Part shown: positions 6,911 to 14,145 of the stretch, in pieces
How positions within the stretch are numbered: position 1 is the first letter of the stretch
How the letters are laid out: each line of letters begins with the position of its first letter
Assembly: GCA_910585075.1 (NCBI GenBank)
Contig: CAJUED010000061.1
Coordinates: 1-20,681, forward strand
Source of the DNA: an uncultured Lachnospiraceae bacterium
Lineage (GTDB): Bacteria > Bacillota > Clostridia > Lachnospirales > Lachnospiraceae
Length of the DNA: 20,681 nt
Reading direction: 5' to 3'
Position numbers and translations under genes: made by a program
Notes under the pieces: generated by a model
What the model was told of the DNA's origin: nothing
The model's input: the letters and a program-made list of their open reading frames with translations, nothing else
The model's database searches: none

Positions 6911-8530
6911 ATGGCAAGTAAACCTTTGGAAGAAAAAGGCGTGCATCGCGCGAAAATGTGGGAAATTGCGTTTTATGCGTTAAATAACACTTCCACAAAT
7001 GCCTACATGATGTTGGTTGGATCTATTTCCTATTTCCTTGTAGGTATCGTTGGTATTGGCGCTGTGTTGGCCGGTTCTATTGTTACCATTATGAGAATCT
7101 GGGACGGCGTCACAGACCCTTTTGTAGGTATGGTGGTGGATAATACCAACACGAAGTTTGGTAAGAACAGACCGTTCATTGTAATCGGGCAGGTTATTTT
7201 GTTTGGAATGACGTTCTGTATGTTCCGCTTTATCCCTCTTATTCCTACGGGAGGACGCTTTATTGCATTTATTATACTTTATATGGTTTACATAGTTGGT
7301 TATACCTGCCAGTGCGTGGTTACCAAATCAGCTCAGAGCTGTTTGACCAACGACCCGGAACAGAGACCTATTTTTTCAATGTTTGACTCTGTTTACAACA
7401 TTTTACTGATGAGTTTGTTCTGGCCTGTATTTTTGTCCAGTACATTGCTGCCGAAGTTTACATTAACCAGCGCAGATGCGGCTGATAAGATTGCAGCACT
7501 GGTGGCAAAGAGCCCCAATCTGGCCAATGTGATCACGGAATCAGACGGCGTTCAGGTATTGTCCGGTTTCTACAATCCGGAAATGTGGTGCTATATGCAA
7601 TTGGTGGTAGGCGCTCTCGCTGCAGTATTTGCAGTATGTGCTATTATCGGCCTGTCACGTAAGGATAATGTGAAGTACTTTGGTACCGGTAAAGCAGCGA
7701 AGGTTTCCTTCAAGGATTATGCGGACGTACTTGCACACAACCGTGGAATCCAGATGCTGGTTGTTGCCGCTTCCTCCGATAAGCTGGCTATGAGCTGTAC
7801 TTCCAGTGCGGCGGTTACAGTGGCACTGTATGGTATTATCTTTGGTGATTATGCCCTGAACGGTTCCGTATCCGCCATTACATCCATTCCGATTGCTTTG
7901 ATTGGTATTTTTGGTATCGGTAAGATTGCACGTAAGATGGGACAGAAGAAATGTTTGGTGGTAGGTACCTATGGAGCCTTGGCTACGGCGGTTGTTCTGG
8001 CCGTACTGATTGCCTTTGCCCATGGCGCAGGGGCTGCATGGCCTACGTTCTCACTGACGAAACCCGAGACCTATGCGAATCTGTTTAAAGGAGCAAACTG
8101 GAGTCTGTTTGGTCTGGCGTACATTGTGGTATACATTTTAATGAAAGGTTTTTCACAACTTTCAGGCAATATCGTTATCCCCATGACTGCTGACTGTGCA
8201 GACTACGAAGTTTACCGCTCAGGACGTTACGTGCCCGGTCTGATGGGAACATTATTCTCCTTCGTGGATAAGCTGATATCTTCCCTGGCGGCTACCATTG
8301 TTGCTATGGTTTACGCTGCAATTGGCTATACAAGCACCCTTCCTACACAGGAAGACCCTTACAGCACAGGGGTTTTGGTATGTACCATTATCTGTTTCCT
8401 GGGAATGCCTGCAATTGGCTGGATTCTGAATGTGGTTGCTATGAAGTTCTATCCGCTGACCAAAGAGAAGATGGCTGAGATTCAGGAGGAAGTTGCCCTT
8501 ATTAAAGCCAGAGCAGAGAAGAATGCGTAA
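6911..8530 (+). CDS. GPH-family (glycoside-pentoside-hexuronide) cation symporter
   Basis: The protein has 539 residues and about 12 membrane segments. The family signature is at about 62-88: RIWDGVTDPFVGMVVDNT then FGKNRPF, with D65, D69, D77, K85 and R87 at the usual places. GPH carriers move glycosides, pentosides or hexuronides into the cell with H+ or Na+; E. coli UidB is the glucuronide member. The protein is longer than most GPH carriers (about 450-500). A hydrophilic insertion at about 182-226, between the fifth and sixth segments, explains much of this. The start is ATG 6911 with AAAGGAG 10 nt ahead. It heads the rightward genes with TM2 and GH3 behind, so uptake of a glucuronide or uronate-containing oligosaccharide is likely. 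The exact substrate is not readable from sequence. Confidence 0.9.
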   Translation: MASKPLEEKGVHRAKMWEIAFYALNNTSTNAYMMLVGSISYFLVGIVGIGAVLAGSIVTIMRIWDGVTDPFVGMVVDNTNTKFGKNRPFIVIGQVILFGMTFCMFRFIPLIPTGGRFIAFIILYMVYIVGYTCQCVVTKSAQSCLTNDPEQRPIFSMFDSVYNILLMSLFWPVFLSSTLLPKFTLTSADAADKIAALVAKSPNLANVITESDGVQVLSGFYNPEMWCYMQLVVGALAAVFAVCAIIGLSRKDNVKYFGTGKAAKVSFKDYADVLAHNRGIQMLVVAASSDKLAMSCTSSAAVTVALYGIIFGDYALNGSVSAITSIPIALIGIFGIGKIARKMGQKKCLVVGTYGALATAVVLAVLIAFAHGAGAAWPTFSLTKPETYANLFKGANWSLFGLAYIVVYILMKGFSQLSGNIVIPMTADCADYEVYRSGRYVPGLMGTLFSFVDKLISSLAATIVAMVYAAIGYTSTLPTQEDPYSTGVLVCTIICFLGMPAIGWILNVVAMKFYPLTKEKMAEIQEEVALIKARAEKNA

Positions 8531-8588
8531 AAATCTGCGGACGGATTTGTAAGCTGTTGAAGATGATAGTTATATCTTCGTGAAAGTT

Positions 8589-8618
8589 AACCCCGCAGGT
8601 ATCAGCCTGCGGGGTTTT
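8589..8618 (+). terminator. Intrinsic terminator after the transporter
   Basis: AACCCCGCAGG (8589-8599) pairs perfectly with CCTGCGGGGTT (8606-8616), with a 6-nt loop and a TTTT run. It lies 58 nt after the transporter stop, so the TM2 gene behind it is either read through or has its own promoter. Confidence 0.88.
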
Positions 8619-8664
8619 AATTCAGTCAAATAAAAAATGCGGTGGAGCCGAAACAGGAGAGAAA

Positions 8665-9108
8665 ATGGCAAAAGGGAAGTATAAAAATAAGCGTTCCGGG
8701 GCAGAAAAAGAACAGAAAAAAGAAGTGGCTGCTCCGGTCATGAGTCGGGAGGAAGTGCTTGGTAATGATGAAAAGTCCCTGACAGATTTGGATTATGAAC
8801 TGCAGGCGGCACAGCGTGCGGCGGGAATGAAGGAGAACACCTATGGCGTCTGGGGACCAATCTGGCGTTTTATGAGGTGGTATGACAGTAAAAAAGTTCC
8901 CCATACCTTTAAGCGAAAGACTTATCTTCTGCTGATGCTGTTTACCGGTTGGTTCGGCGGGCACCGTTGGTATCAGGGAAGGCGCATATTAGCGCTTTTT
9001 GAGACCCTTTTTTTCTGGACGGGAATTCCTCTTATTTTGTTAGTAACGGATTTTATGGAAGTATTTCCAATGAAAGCGGACGAAAACGGGTATATTACCA
9101 TGAAATAG
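8665..9108 (+). CDS. TM2-domain small membrane protein
   Basis: The protein has 147 residues. A charged, Lys-rich N-terminus (about 1-80) precedes a TM2-like pair of membrane helices at about 86-100 and 106-131. The turn between them carries the family mark GWFGGHRWYQG, comparable to the G-x-F-G-x-H-x-F/W-Y-x-G of TM2 proteins. TM2 proteins occur widely in bacteria and have no general known function. ATG 8665 follows AGGAGAG closely. It lies between the transporter and GH3 on the same strand, which suggests a role with uptake at the membrane (inference only). A terminator lies ahead, and a single degenerate 37-bp-type repeat follows its stop codon. Confidence 0.8.
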   Translation: MAKGKYKNKRSGAEKEQKKEVAAPVMSREEVLGNDEKSLTDLDYELQAAQRAAGMKENTYGVWGPIWRFMRWYDSKKVPHTFKRKTYLLLMLFTGWFGGHRWYQGRRILALFETLFFWTGIPLILLVTDFMEVFPMKADENGYITMK

Positions 9109-9110
9109 TG

Positions 9111-9142
9111 ATAAGCCGGTGAGCGAAGCGCGACAGCTTTTG
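9111..9142 (+). repeat. Degenerate single copy of the 37-bp repeat family before GH3
   Basis: By hand alignment 21 of 32 positions match unit 2 of the array at 387-498. The match includes the opening ATAAGC, the core GCGAAGCG and the TTTG end. It starts 3 nt after the TM2 stop codon and ends 43 nt before the GH3 start. The inner hairpin is poorly kept. Confidence 0.45.
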
Positions 9143-9185
9143 CCGGACTTTGTATAAAAGAAAACAGAAAGTGAGGTAAAACGTT

Positions 9186-10961
9186 ATGGTTGACATGAAA
9201 GCGAATCCCTTTTTTCTGTCTGATGAAGACTGTAAATGGGTGGAGGAGACGATTGCAGGGATGACCCTGGATGAGAAGATTGGACAGCTGTTTTTCAACA
9301 TGGGTTCCAGCAGGGATGAAGAATACCTGAAAATGACAGTGAACAAATATCATATCGGAGGTATCCGTTACAATCCTGGTACGGCGGATGATGTTTATGA
9401 GCAGAACCGTATTTTACAGGAGAACAGCAAGATTCCTCTGATTATTGCCTGCAACACGGAAAACGGCGGAGACGGCGCATGCGTGGACGGCACCACAATC
9501 GGAAGCCAGACCAAGATTGGCGCTACCCGCAATGTACAGTATGCCTATAATCTGGGCTATATGTCCAACAAGGAAGCGGCTGCTATCGGGTGTAACCTTT
9601 CCTTTGCACCGGTCAGCGATATTCTGTATAACTGGGAGAACCCTGTTATCGGTATCCGTACTTACGGCAATGACGTGGATAGAGTAACCGAAATGACCAA
9701 AGCCTACATGGACGGCGCCCATGCAAATCCGGGATTTTGCTGTGCGGCAAAGCATTTCCCAGGTGACGGACTGGATTTCCGTGATCAGCATGTGGCAAAC
9801 AGCGTGAATGATTTCAGCTGCGAGGAGTGGGATGAAACCTTTGGCAAGGTTTACAAAAATCTGATTGACAATGGTCTGGAAGCCATTATGGCAGGACACA
9901 TTATGCAGCCTGCATACACAAGGCATTTCAATCCGGAGATTGCGGATGATGATATTATGCCTGCAACTTTATCTCCGGAACTGATAAACGGGCTGCTTCG
10001 CACAAAGCTTGGTTTTAACGGTATGGTGCTGACGGATGCTTCCCACATGGTGGGCCTGACCTGCCGCATGAAGCGTAAAGATTTGATGCCCGCGGCCATT
10101 GCAGCCGGTATTGACATGTTCCTTTTCTTTAATGATATGGACGAAGACTTTGAGGCAATGAAACAGGGGTATCTGGATGGAAGGATTACCGAGGAGCGCT
10201 TAAGCGACGCCCTTCACCGTATCCTGGCCCTGAAGGCACATATGGGACTGCACAAAAAGGCAAAGACAGAGCTGGTACCTCCCAAGGCGCAGGTTCATGA
10301 AATCGTGGGCTGCCCGGAGCACAAGGCAATGCAGAAAGAGATTGCCGATAAGTCCATAACATTGGTGAAATATAAAGATAAAGACGTGCTTCCTCTTACC
10401 CCGGAGAAGTATAAACGCATTATGATCGTGTATGTGAAGGGCTTAGAGGCGCCGGGGCTTGGTTCGCTTCTCAACAAGAATAAGGTATCTCCGGCTGACA
10501 AGCTGAAAGAAAAACTGGAAGCCCAGGGCTTTGACGTATTTATCTATGAGAGTCCTATCCAGAAGCTTATGAAGGAGGCGGAAGCAGGCGGAAAGCCTAA
10601 CATTAATCTTTACTTTGCAGGGAAAGATACCATCAAAGACTTTACGGAAAAGCAGGATTTGATCATTACCATAGTGGATATTGCAGGCGGGTTCCAGCCT
10701 GTGGCAAGGCCTTCCTTCGGTATGACCAAGGGCGGCGGAGAGATTCCCTGGTATGTTCATGAACTTCCGGTTGTCGTTATCGGAACCAAGCAGCCTTTTG
10801 TGCTGGCGGATATTCCTCAGGCACGGACTTACATCAATACCTATGATGTGCTGGACAGCACGTTAGATGCGCTGGTGGATAAGCTGATGAAGGGTGAGGA
10901 AGCCTTCGTTGGACAGGATCCGGTGGATTCCTTCTGCGGCGTGTGGGATACCAGGTTGTAA
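9186..10961 (+). CDS. Glycoside hydrolase family 3, NagZ-like (putative beta-N-acetylhexosaminidase)
   Basis: The protein has 591 residues and no signal peptide. The TIM barrel spans about 15-360. KHFPGDG (189-195) is followed by DxH with D200 and H202, the His-Asp acid/base dyad specific to NagZ-type GH3 enzymes and absent from GH3 beta-glucosidases. The nucleophile is D284 in VLTDASHM. A second alpha/beta domain (about 370-590) follows, as in two-domain GH3 enzymes. NagZ-type enzymes remove beta-linked GlcNAc by hydrolysis or, in some members, phosphorolysis. ATG 9186 has GAGG 9 nt ahead. With a cytoplasmic GUS and a GPH importer nearby, it may cut the hexosamine half of glucuronate-containing oligosaccharides. 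Alternatively it serves peptidoglycan recycling and its place here is chance. The family call is firm; the substrate is not. Confidence 0.88.
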   Translation: MVDMKANPFFLSDEDCKWVEETIAGMTLDEKIGQLFFNMGSSRDEEYLKMTVNKYHIGGIRYNPGTADDVYEQNRILQENSKIPLIIACNTENGGDGACVDGTTIGSQTKIGATRNVQYAYNLGYMSNKEAAAIGCNLSFAPVSDILYNWENPVIGIRTYGNDVDRVTEMTKAYMDGAHANPGFCCAAKHFPGDGLDFRDQHVANSVNDFSCEEWDETFGKVYKNLIDNGLEAIMAGHIMQPAYTRHFNPEIADDDIMPATLSPELINGLLRTKLGFNGMVLTDASHMVGLTCRMKRKDLMPAAIAAGIDMFLFFNDMDEDFEAMKQGYLDGRITEERLSDALHRILALKAHMGLHKKAKTELVPPKAQVHEIVGCPEHKAMQKEIADKSITLVKYKDKDVLPLTPEKYKRIMIVYVKGLEAPGLGSLLNKNKVSPADKLKEKLEAQGFDVFIYESPIQKLMKEAEAGGKPNINLYFAGKDTIKDFTEKQDLIITIVDIAGGFQPVARPSFGMTKGGGEIPWYVHELPVVVIGTKQPFVLADIPQARTYINTYDVLDSTLDALVDKLMKGEEAFVGQDPVDSFCGVWDTRL

Positions 10962-10965
10962 GATG

Positions 10966-11129
10966 TTGGCAAAGGGACGCACTGAGAGAATTAATATTCA
11001 GTCGTCGCCGCGCTTTCGCTCTATAAAAACGCAACAGACGCTAGGTTCGGAAGAACCTCACCAAGCGCTGGCGTTTTTATAAGGGCTCCTCCTTGAATAT
11101 TTATTCTCTCAGTGCTGTGTTTTGGCAAA
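10966..11129. mobile_element. MITE-like nested inverted-repeat element between GH3 and uxuA
   Basis: Two 22-bp arms, 10979-11000 and 11094-11115, are inverted repeats with one mismatch. Inside, 11022-11032 pairs perfectly with 11071-11081 (TATAAAAACGC), then CAG-A-CGCT pairs with AGCGCTG, and AGGTTC-GGAA-GAACCT (11043-11058) caps the fold. The 8-mer TTGGCAAA flanks the whole on both sides, in direct orientation, at 10966-10973 and 11122-11129. It is 5-6 nt outside the arms, so its reading as a target-site duplication is only tentative. It has no coding capacity. It could be a small non-autonomous element, a structured RNA, or a terminator (GCGTTTTTAT). Confidence 0.6.
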
Positions 11130-11183
11130 TATTTAAGTAATGCTATCTTATAAGGAAATACTTACAGCATTTGAGGGGAATGA

Positions 11184-11213
11184 TTGAACAGGGAGAAAGG
11201 GAATTGGTATAAT
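11184..11213 (+). promoter_or_regulatory. Sigma-A promoter for uxuA-uxuB
   Basis: TTGAAC (11184-11189), an 18-bp spacer and a perfect TATAAT (11208-11213) put the start near 11220, about 40 nt before the uxuA start. An inverted pair AATGCT (11139-11144) and AGCATT (11166-11171) just upstream is a possible regulator site. Confidence 0.7.
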
Positions 11214-11261
11214 AGACAATAAGAAGTGAAAAGTAATGAAAAAATTTTAAGGAGGAATGAT

Positions 11262-12350
11262 ATGGGAATGCAGATGGGTTTTCGCTGGTATGGCGAAGGC
11301 AATGATGACATTAAGCTCTCTGATATTAGGCAGATTCCGGGTGTGACCAGTATTGTGTGGGCACTGCACAATAAGATGCCCGGTGAAGTCTGGGAAGTGG
11401 ATGAGATTGCAGAGGTACAAAAGCAGCTTGCGCCTTATGGCTTTAATATGGATGTGGTGGAGTCGGTGAATGTTCATGATGACATTAAAATCGGTCTGCC
11501 CTCTAGGGATGGGTATATTGCAAATTATATTCAGACTATTCGCAATCTGTCCAAGTTTGGCGTTAAGGTAATCTGTTACAATTTTATGCCGGTTTTTGAC
11601 TGGACACGTACGGATTTATTCCACCCGGTAGGGGATGGCTCCACAGCCCTTTATTATGAGGCAAGTAAGATTCATGACGACCCCAAGGAGATGGCGGATT
11701 ATATTTTGAATAACCTTCATGGACTTACCTTCCCTGGATGGGAACCGGAACGTATGGCAAAGCTGGATGAGCTGTTTGCGGCTTACAAACCTGTAACCAA
11801 AGAAAAACTCTGGGAGAACCTGAAATATTTCTTAGAGCAGCTTATGCCCGTGTGCCATGAGTGCGATATTAAGATGGCGATTCATATGGATGATCCCCCA
11901 TGGGATATTTTTGGCCTGCCCCGCCTTCTGGTGGATGCGGAATCCGTTGACAAGTTCCTTGCTATGGTGGACGATCCTTACAACTGCCTGACTCTGTGCT
12001 CAGGAAGTCTGAATGCCAATCCGAAGAATAATGTGGCGGAGATTGTGCGCAAACATTGCGACCGCATCGCTTTTGCCCACATCCGCAATGTGAAGCATTT
12101 TGAAAACGGGGATTTCTCGGAAGCAAGCCACAGAGACTGCGACGGCGACACAGGTATTGTGGATATTGTGAAGGCATATCATGACGGCGGCTATGAAGGA
12201 TATATCCGTCCGGACCATGGACGTCACCTTTGGGATGAAGGTCCCGGCAATGTGCGCCCTGGCTACGGCTTGTATGACCGGGCCCTTGGAATCATGTATA
12301 TGTGGGGTATCTGGGATATGCTGGATAAGCTGGAGGCTGAGAAAAAGTAG
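11262..12350 (+). CDS. uxuA: Mannonate dehydratase
   Basis: The 362-residue cytoplasmic enzyme converts D-mannonate to 2-keto-3-deoxy-D-gluconate in the glucuronate pathway. It is a xylose-isomerase-like TIM barrel throughout. The sequence holds the His-Cys-His-Asp metal-ligand set of UxuA: H208 in AIHMDDPPWD, C246 in LTLCSGS, H273 in FAHIRNVKH and D318 in RPDHGRHLW. These positions run in step with those described for the Streptococcus suis enzyme. An upstream in-frame GTG (11226) would add 12 residues. ATG 11262 is preferred because AAGGAGG (11249-11255) stands 6 nt ahead and the UxuA N-terminus (MGFRWYG) follows at once. uxuB lies 104 nt downstream and is very likely co-transcribed. Confidence 0.96.
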   Translation: MGMQMGFRWYGEGNDDIKLSDIRQIPGVTSIVWALHNKMPGEVWEVDEIAEVQKQLAPYGFNMDVVESVNVHDDIKIGLPSRDGYIANYIQTIRNLSKFGVKVICYNFMPVFDWTRTDLFHPVGDGSTALYYEASKIHDDPKEMADYILNNLHGLTFPGWEPERMAKLDELFAAYKPVTKEKLWENLKYFLEQLMPVCHECDIKMAIHMDDPPWDIFGLPRLLVDAESVDKFLAMVDDPYNCLTLCSGSLNANPKNNVAEIVRKHCDRIAFAHIRNVKHFENGDFSEASHRDCDGDTGIVDIVKAYHDGGYEGYIRPDHGRHLWDEGPGNVRPGYGLYDRALGIMYMWGIWDMLDKLEAEKK

Positions 12351-12454
12351 TTGGGACTTAGATTTAAACTATTTTGGGTGAAGTAACGGATTTGGAGCCT
12401 TTTATGCCCGCGCGCAGTGAAAGGCTCCATATATTAGGAAAGGAAAGAATGTTC

Positions 12455-14038
12455 ATGAAACTTTTAGATATTAAAAATGGCATAGACGCCCAGTGGGAGG
12501 AAAAGGGCTATCAGATGCCTAAGTTTGATATTGAGGCGGTACGGAAAAAAACTTACGAGGAGCCCACATGGGTGCATTTTGGAGCCGGTAATCTGTTCCG
12601 CGCTTTCCCGGCGGCAATTTTGCAGCAGGCTCTTGACACCGGAAAATATGACAGGGGCGTTATTGTGGCTGAGGGCTTTGACTTTGAGATTATTGATAAA
12701 GCTTACGAGCCCTATGATAATTTAAGCCTCCTGGTGTGCCTTAAGTCCGATGGTGATATTGAGAAAAAGGTGATTGCCTCCGTGACGGAAAGCCTGAAGG
12801 CTGATACCCAGTTTGAGGCTGACTGGAACCGTCTTAGCGCGATTTTTAAAAATCCCAGCCTGCAGATGATTTCCTTTACCATCACGGAAAAGGGCTATGG
12901 AGTGGCTCCTGCCGATTTGGAGAGAGGCCTTGCGCCTGTGCTGATTATGGGAAAGGTGACATTACTTTTGTATGAGCGCTTCCAGGCGGGAAAGCTGCCC
13001 CTTACGGTACAGAGTATGGACAACTGCTCCCACAATGGGGATAAGGTGAAGGCGGCTGTGATTGCCTATGCCACCAAGTGGGTGGAGGAAGGCCTTGTAC
13101 CTGAGGAGTTCCTTGCCTATGTGCAGGATCCTGAGAAGGTGACCTACCCTTGGAGCATGATTGATAAGATTACACCAAGACCGGATGAGAAGGTGCAGAA
13201 GATGCTGGCGCAGGACGGGTTCGAGGACAATTACACCATCCTTACCGACAAGCGCACCTATACGGCTCCTTTCGTCAATGCGGAGGAGACGGAGTATCTG
13301 GTGATTGAAGACAATTATACAAACGGACGTCCTCCTCTTGAGCTGGGCGGCGTAATGTATGTGGACAGAGAGACGGTGGATAAGGTGGAGAGAATGAAGG
13401 TCTGCACCTGCCTGAATCCTCTGCACACGGCAATGTCCATTTACGGCTGTCTGTTAGGCTATGATCTGATTTCCGCAGAAATGAATGATGAGGATATCAG
13501 AGGCCTTATCACCAAGCTGGGCCACATTGAGGCAATGCCTGTGGTGGTAGACCCAGGGGTATTAAAACCGGCGGATTTCATTGACGCGGTGCTAAATCGT
13601 CGCCTTCCCAATCCTTTCATGCCGGATGCGCCTCAGCGTATCGCAACGGATACCAGCCAGAAGCTGCCCATCCGTTTCGGCGAGACCATCAAGGCTTACA
13701 AAGAGCGCGGCCTGAATATGGATGATTTGGTACTGCTTCCTCTGGTTCTGGCAGGCTATGCCCGTTACATCCGCGGTATTGATGATGAAGGAAAGGATTT
13801 CGAGCCTTCACCTGACCCGCTGCTTGAGGAACTGCGCGCCATTGTTGCTCCTTTAGAGGTGAAGGAAGGAGAACAGGATTTCTCCTGCCTGAAAGCGCTG
13901 TACAGCCGCAAGGATGTATTTGGCGTGGACTTGTATGAGGTGGGCTTAGGCGAACGCATTGAGGGTATGGTAAAAGAACTGTATGCAGGCCCCGGCGCAG
14001 TGCGCAGCACATTGCATAAATATGTTTCGGCACGTTAA
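12455..14038 (+). CDS. uxuB: Fructuronate reductase / mannonate oxidoreductase
   Basis: The protein has 527 residues and belongs to the long-chain mannitol dehydrogenase family. UxuB reduces D-fructuronate to D-mannonate with NADH, one step before UxuA. The Rossmann motif is HFGAGNLFR (41-49). DNCSHNG (189-195) and SMIDKITPRP (around K238) are family marks. K315, N321 and H324 in KVCTCLNPLH match the region of the family's catalytic Lys-Asn-His set. The protein is about 40 residues longer than E. coli UxuB (486), as I recall for Clostridial members. Start choice is not certain: ATG 12455 has AGGAAAG 7 nt ahead, while ATG 12449 would add two residues. Mannitol or tagaturonate activity is the alternative, but the uxuA neighbour favours fructuronate. 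Confidence 0.92.
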   Translation: MKLLDIKNGIDAQWEEKGYQMPKFDIEAVRKKTYEEPTWVHFGAGNLFRAFPAAILQQALDTGKYDRGVIVAEGFDFEIIDKAYEPYDNLSLLVCLKSDGDIEKKVIASVTESLKADTQFEADWNRLSAIFKNPSLQMISFTITEKGYGVAPADLERGLAPVLIMGKVTLLLYERFQAGKLPLTVQSMDNCSHNGDKVKAAVIAYATKWVEEGLVPEEFLAYVQDPEKVTYPWSMIDKITPRPDEKVQKMLAQDGFEDNYTILTDKRTYTAPFVNAEETEYLVIEDNYTNGRPPLELGGVMYVDRETVDKVERMKVCTCLNPLHTAMSIYGCLLGYDLISAEMNDEDIRGLITKLGHIEAMPVVVDPGVLKPADFIDAVLNRRLPNPFMPDAPQRIATDTSQKLPIRFGETIKAYKERGLNMDDLVLLPLVLAGYARYIRGIDDEGKDFEPSPDPLLEELRAIVAPLEVKEGEQDFSCLKALYSRKDVFGVDLYEVGLGERIEGMVKELYAGPGAVRSTLHKYVSAR

Positions 14039-14077
14039 GCAAAGGAGAGAGTTATAGAGATAAATCATGTAAAAAGC

Positions 14078-14105
14078 GCCGGCAGTGTAAAAACTGCCGG
14101 CCTTT
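14078..14105. terminator. Terminator between uxuB and the convergent ABC permease
   Basis: GCCGGCAGT (14078-14086) pairs with ACTGCCGGC (14093-14101) and the loop is GTAAAA. CTTTAG follows on the plus strand and a run of five As precedes (14071-14075), which gives five Ts on the minus strand. It may therefore serve both convergent transcripts. Confidence 0.75.
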
Positions 14106-14145
14106 AGTGTACAGGGACACATACACAAAAATGCGTTAAATGGCA

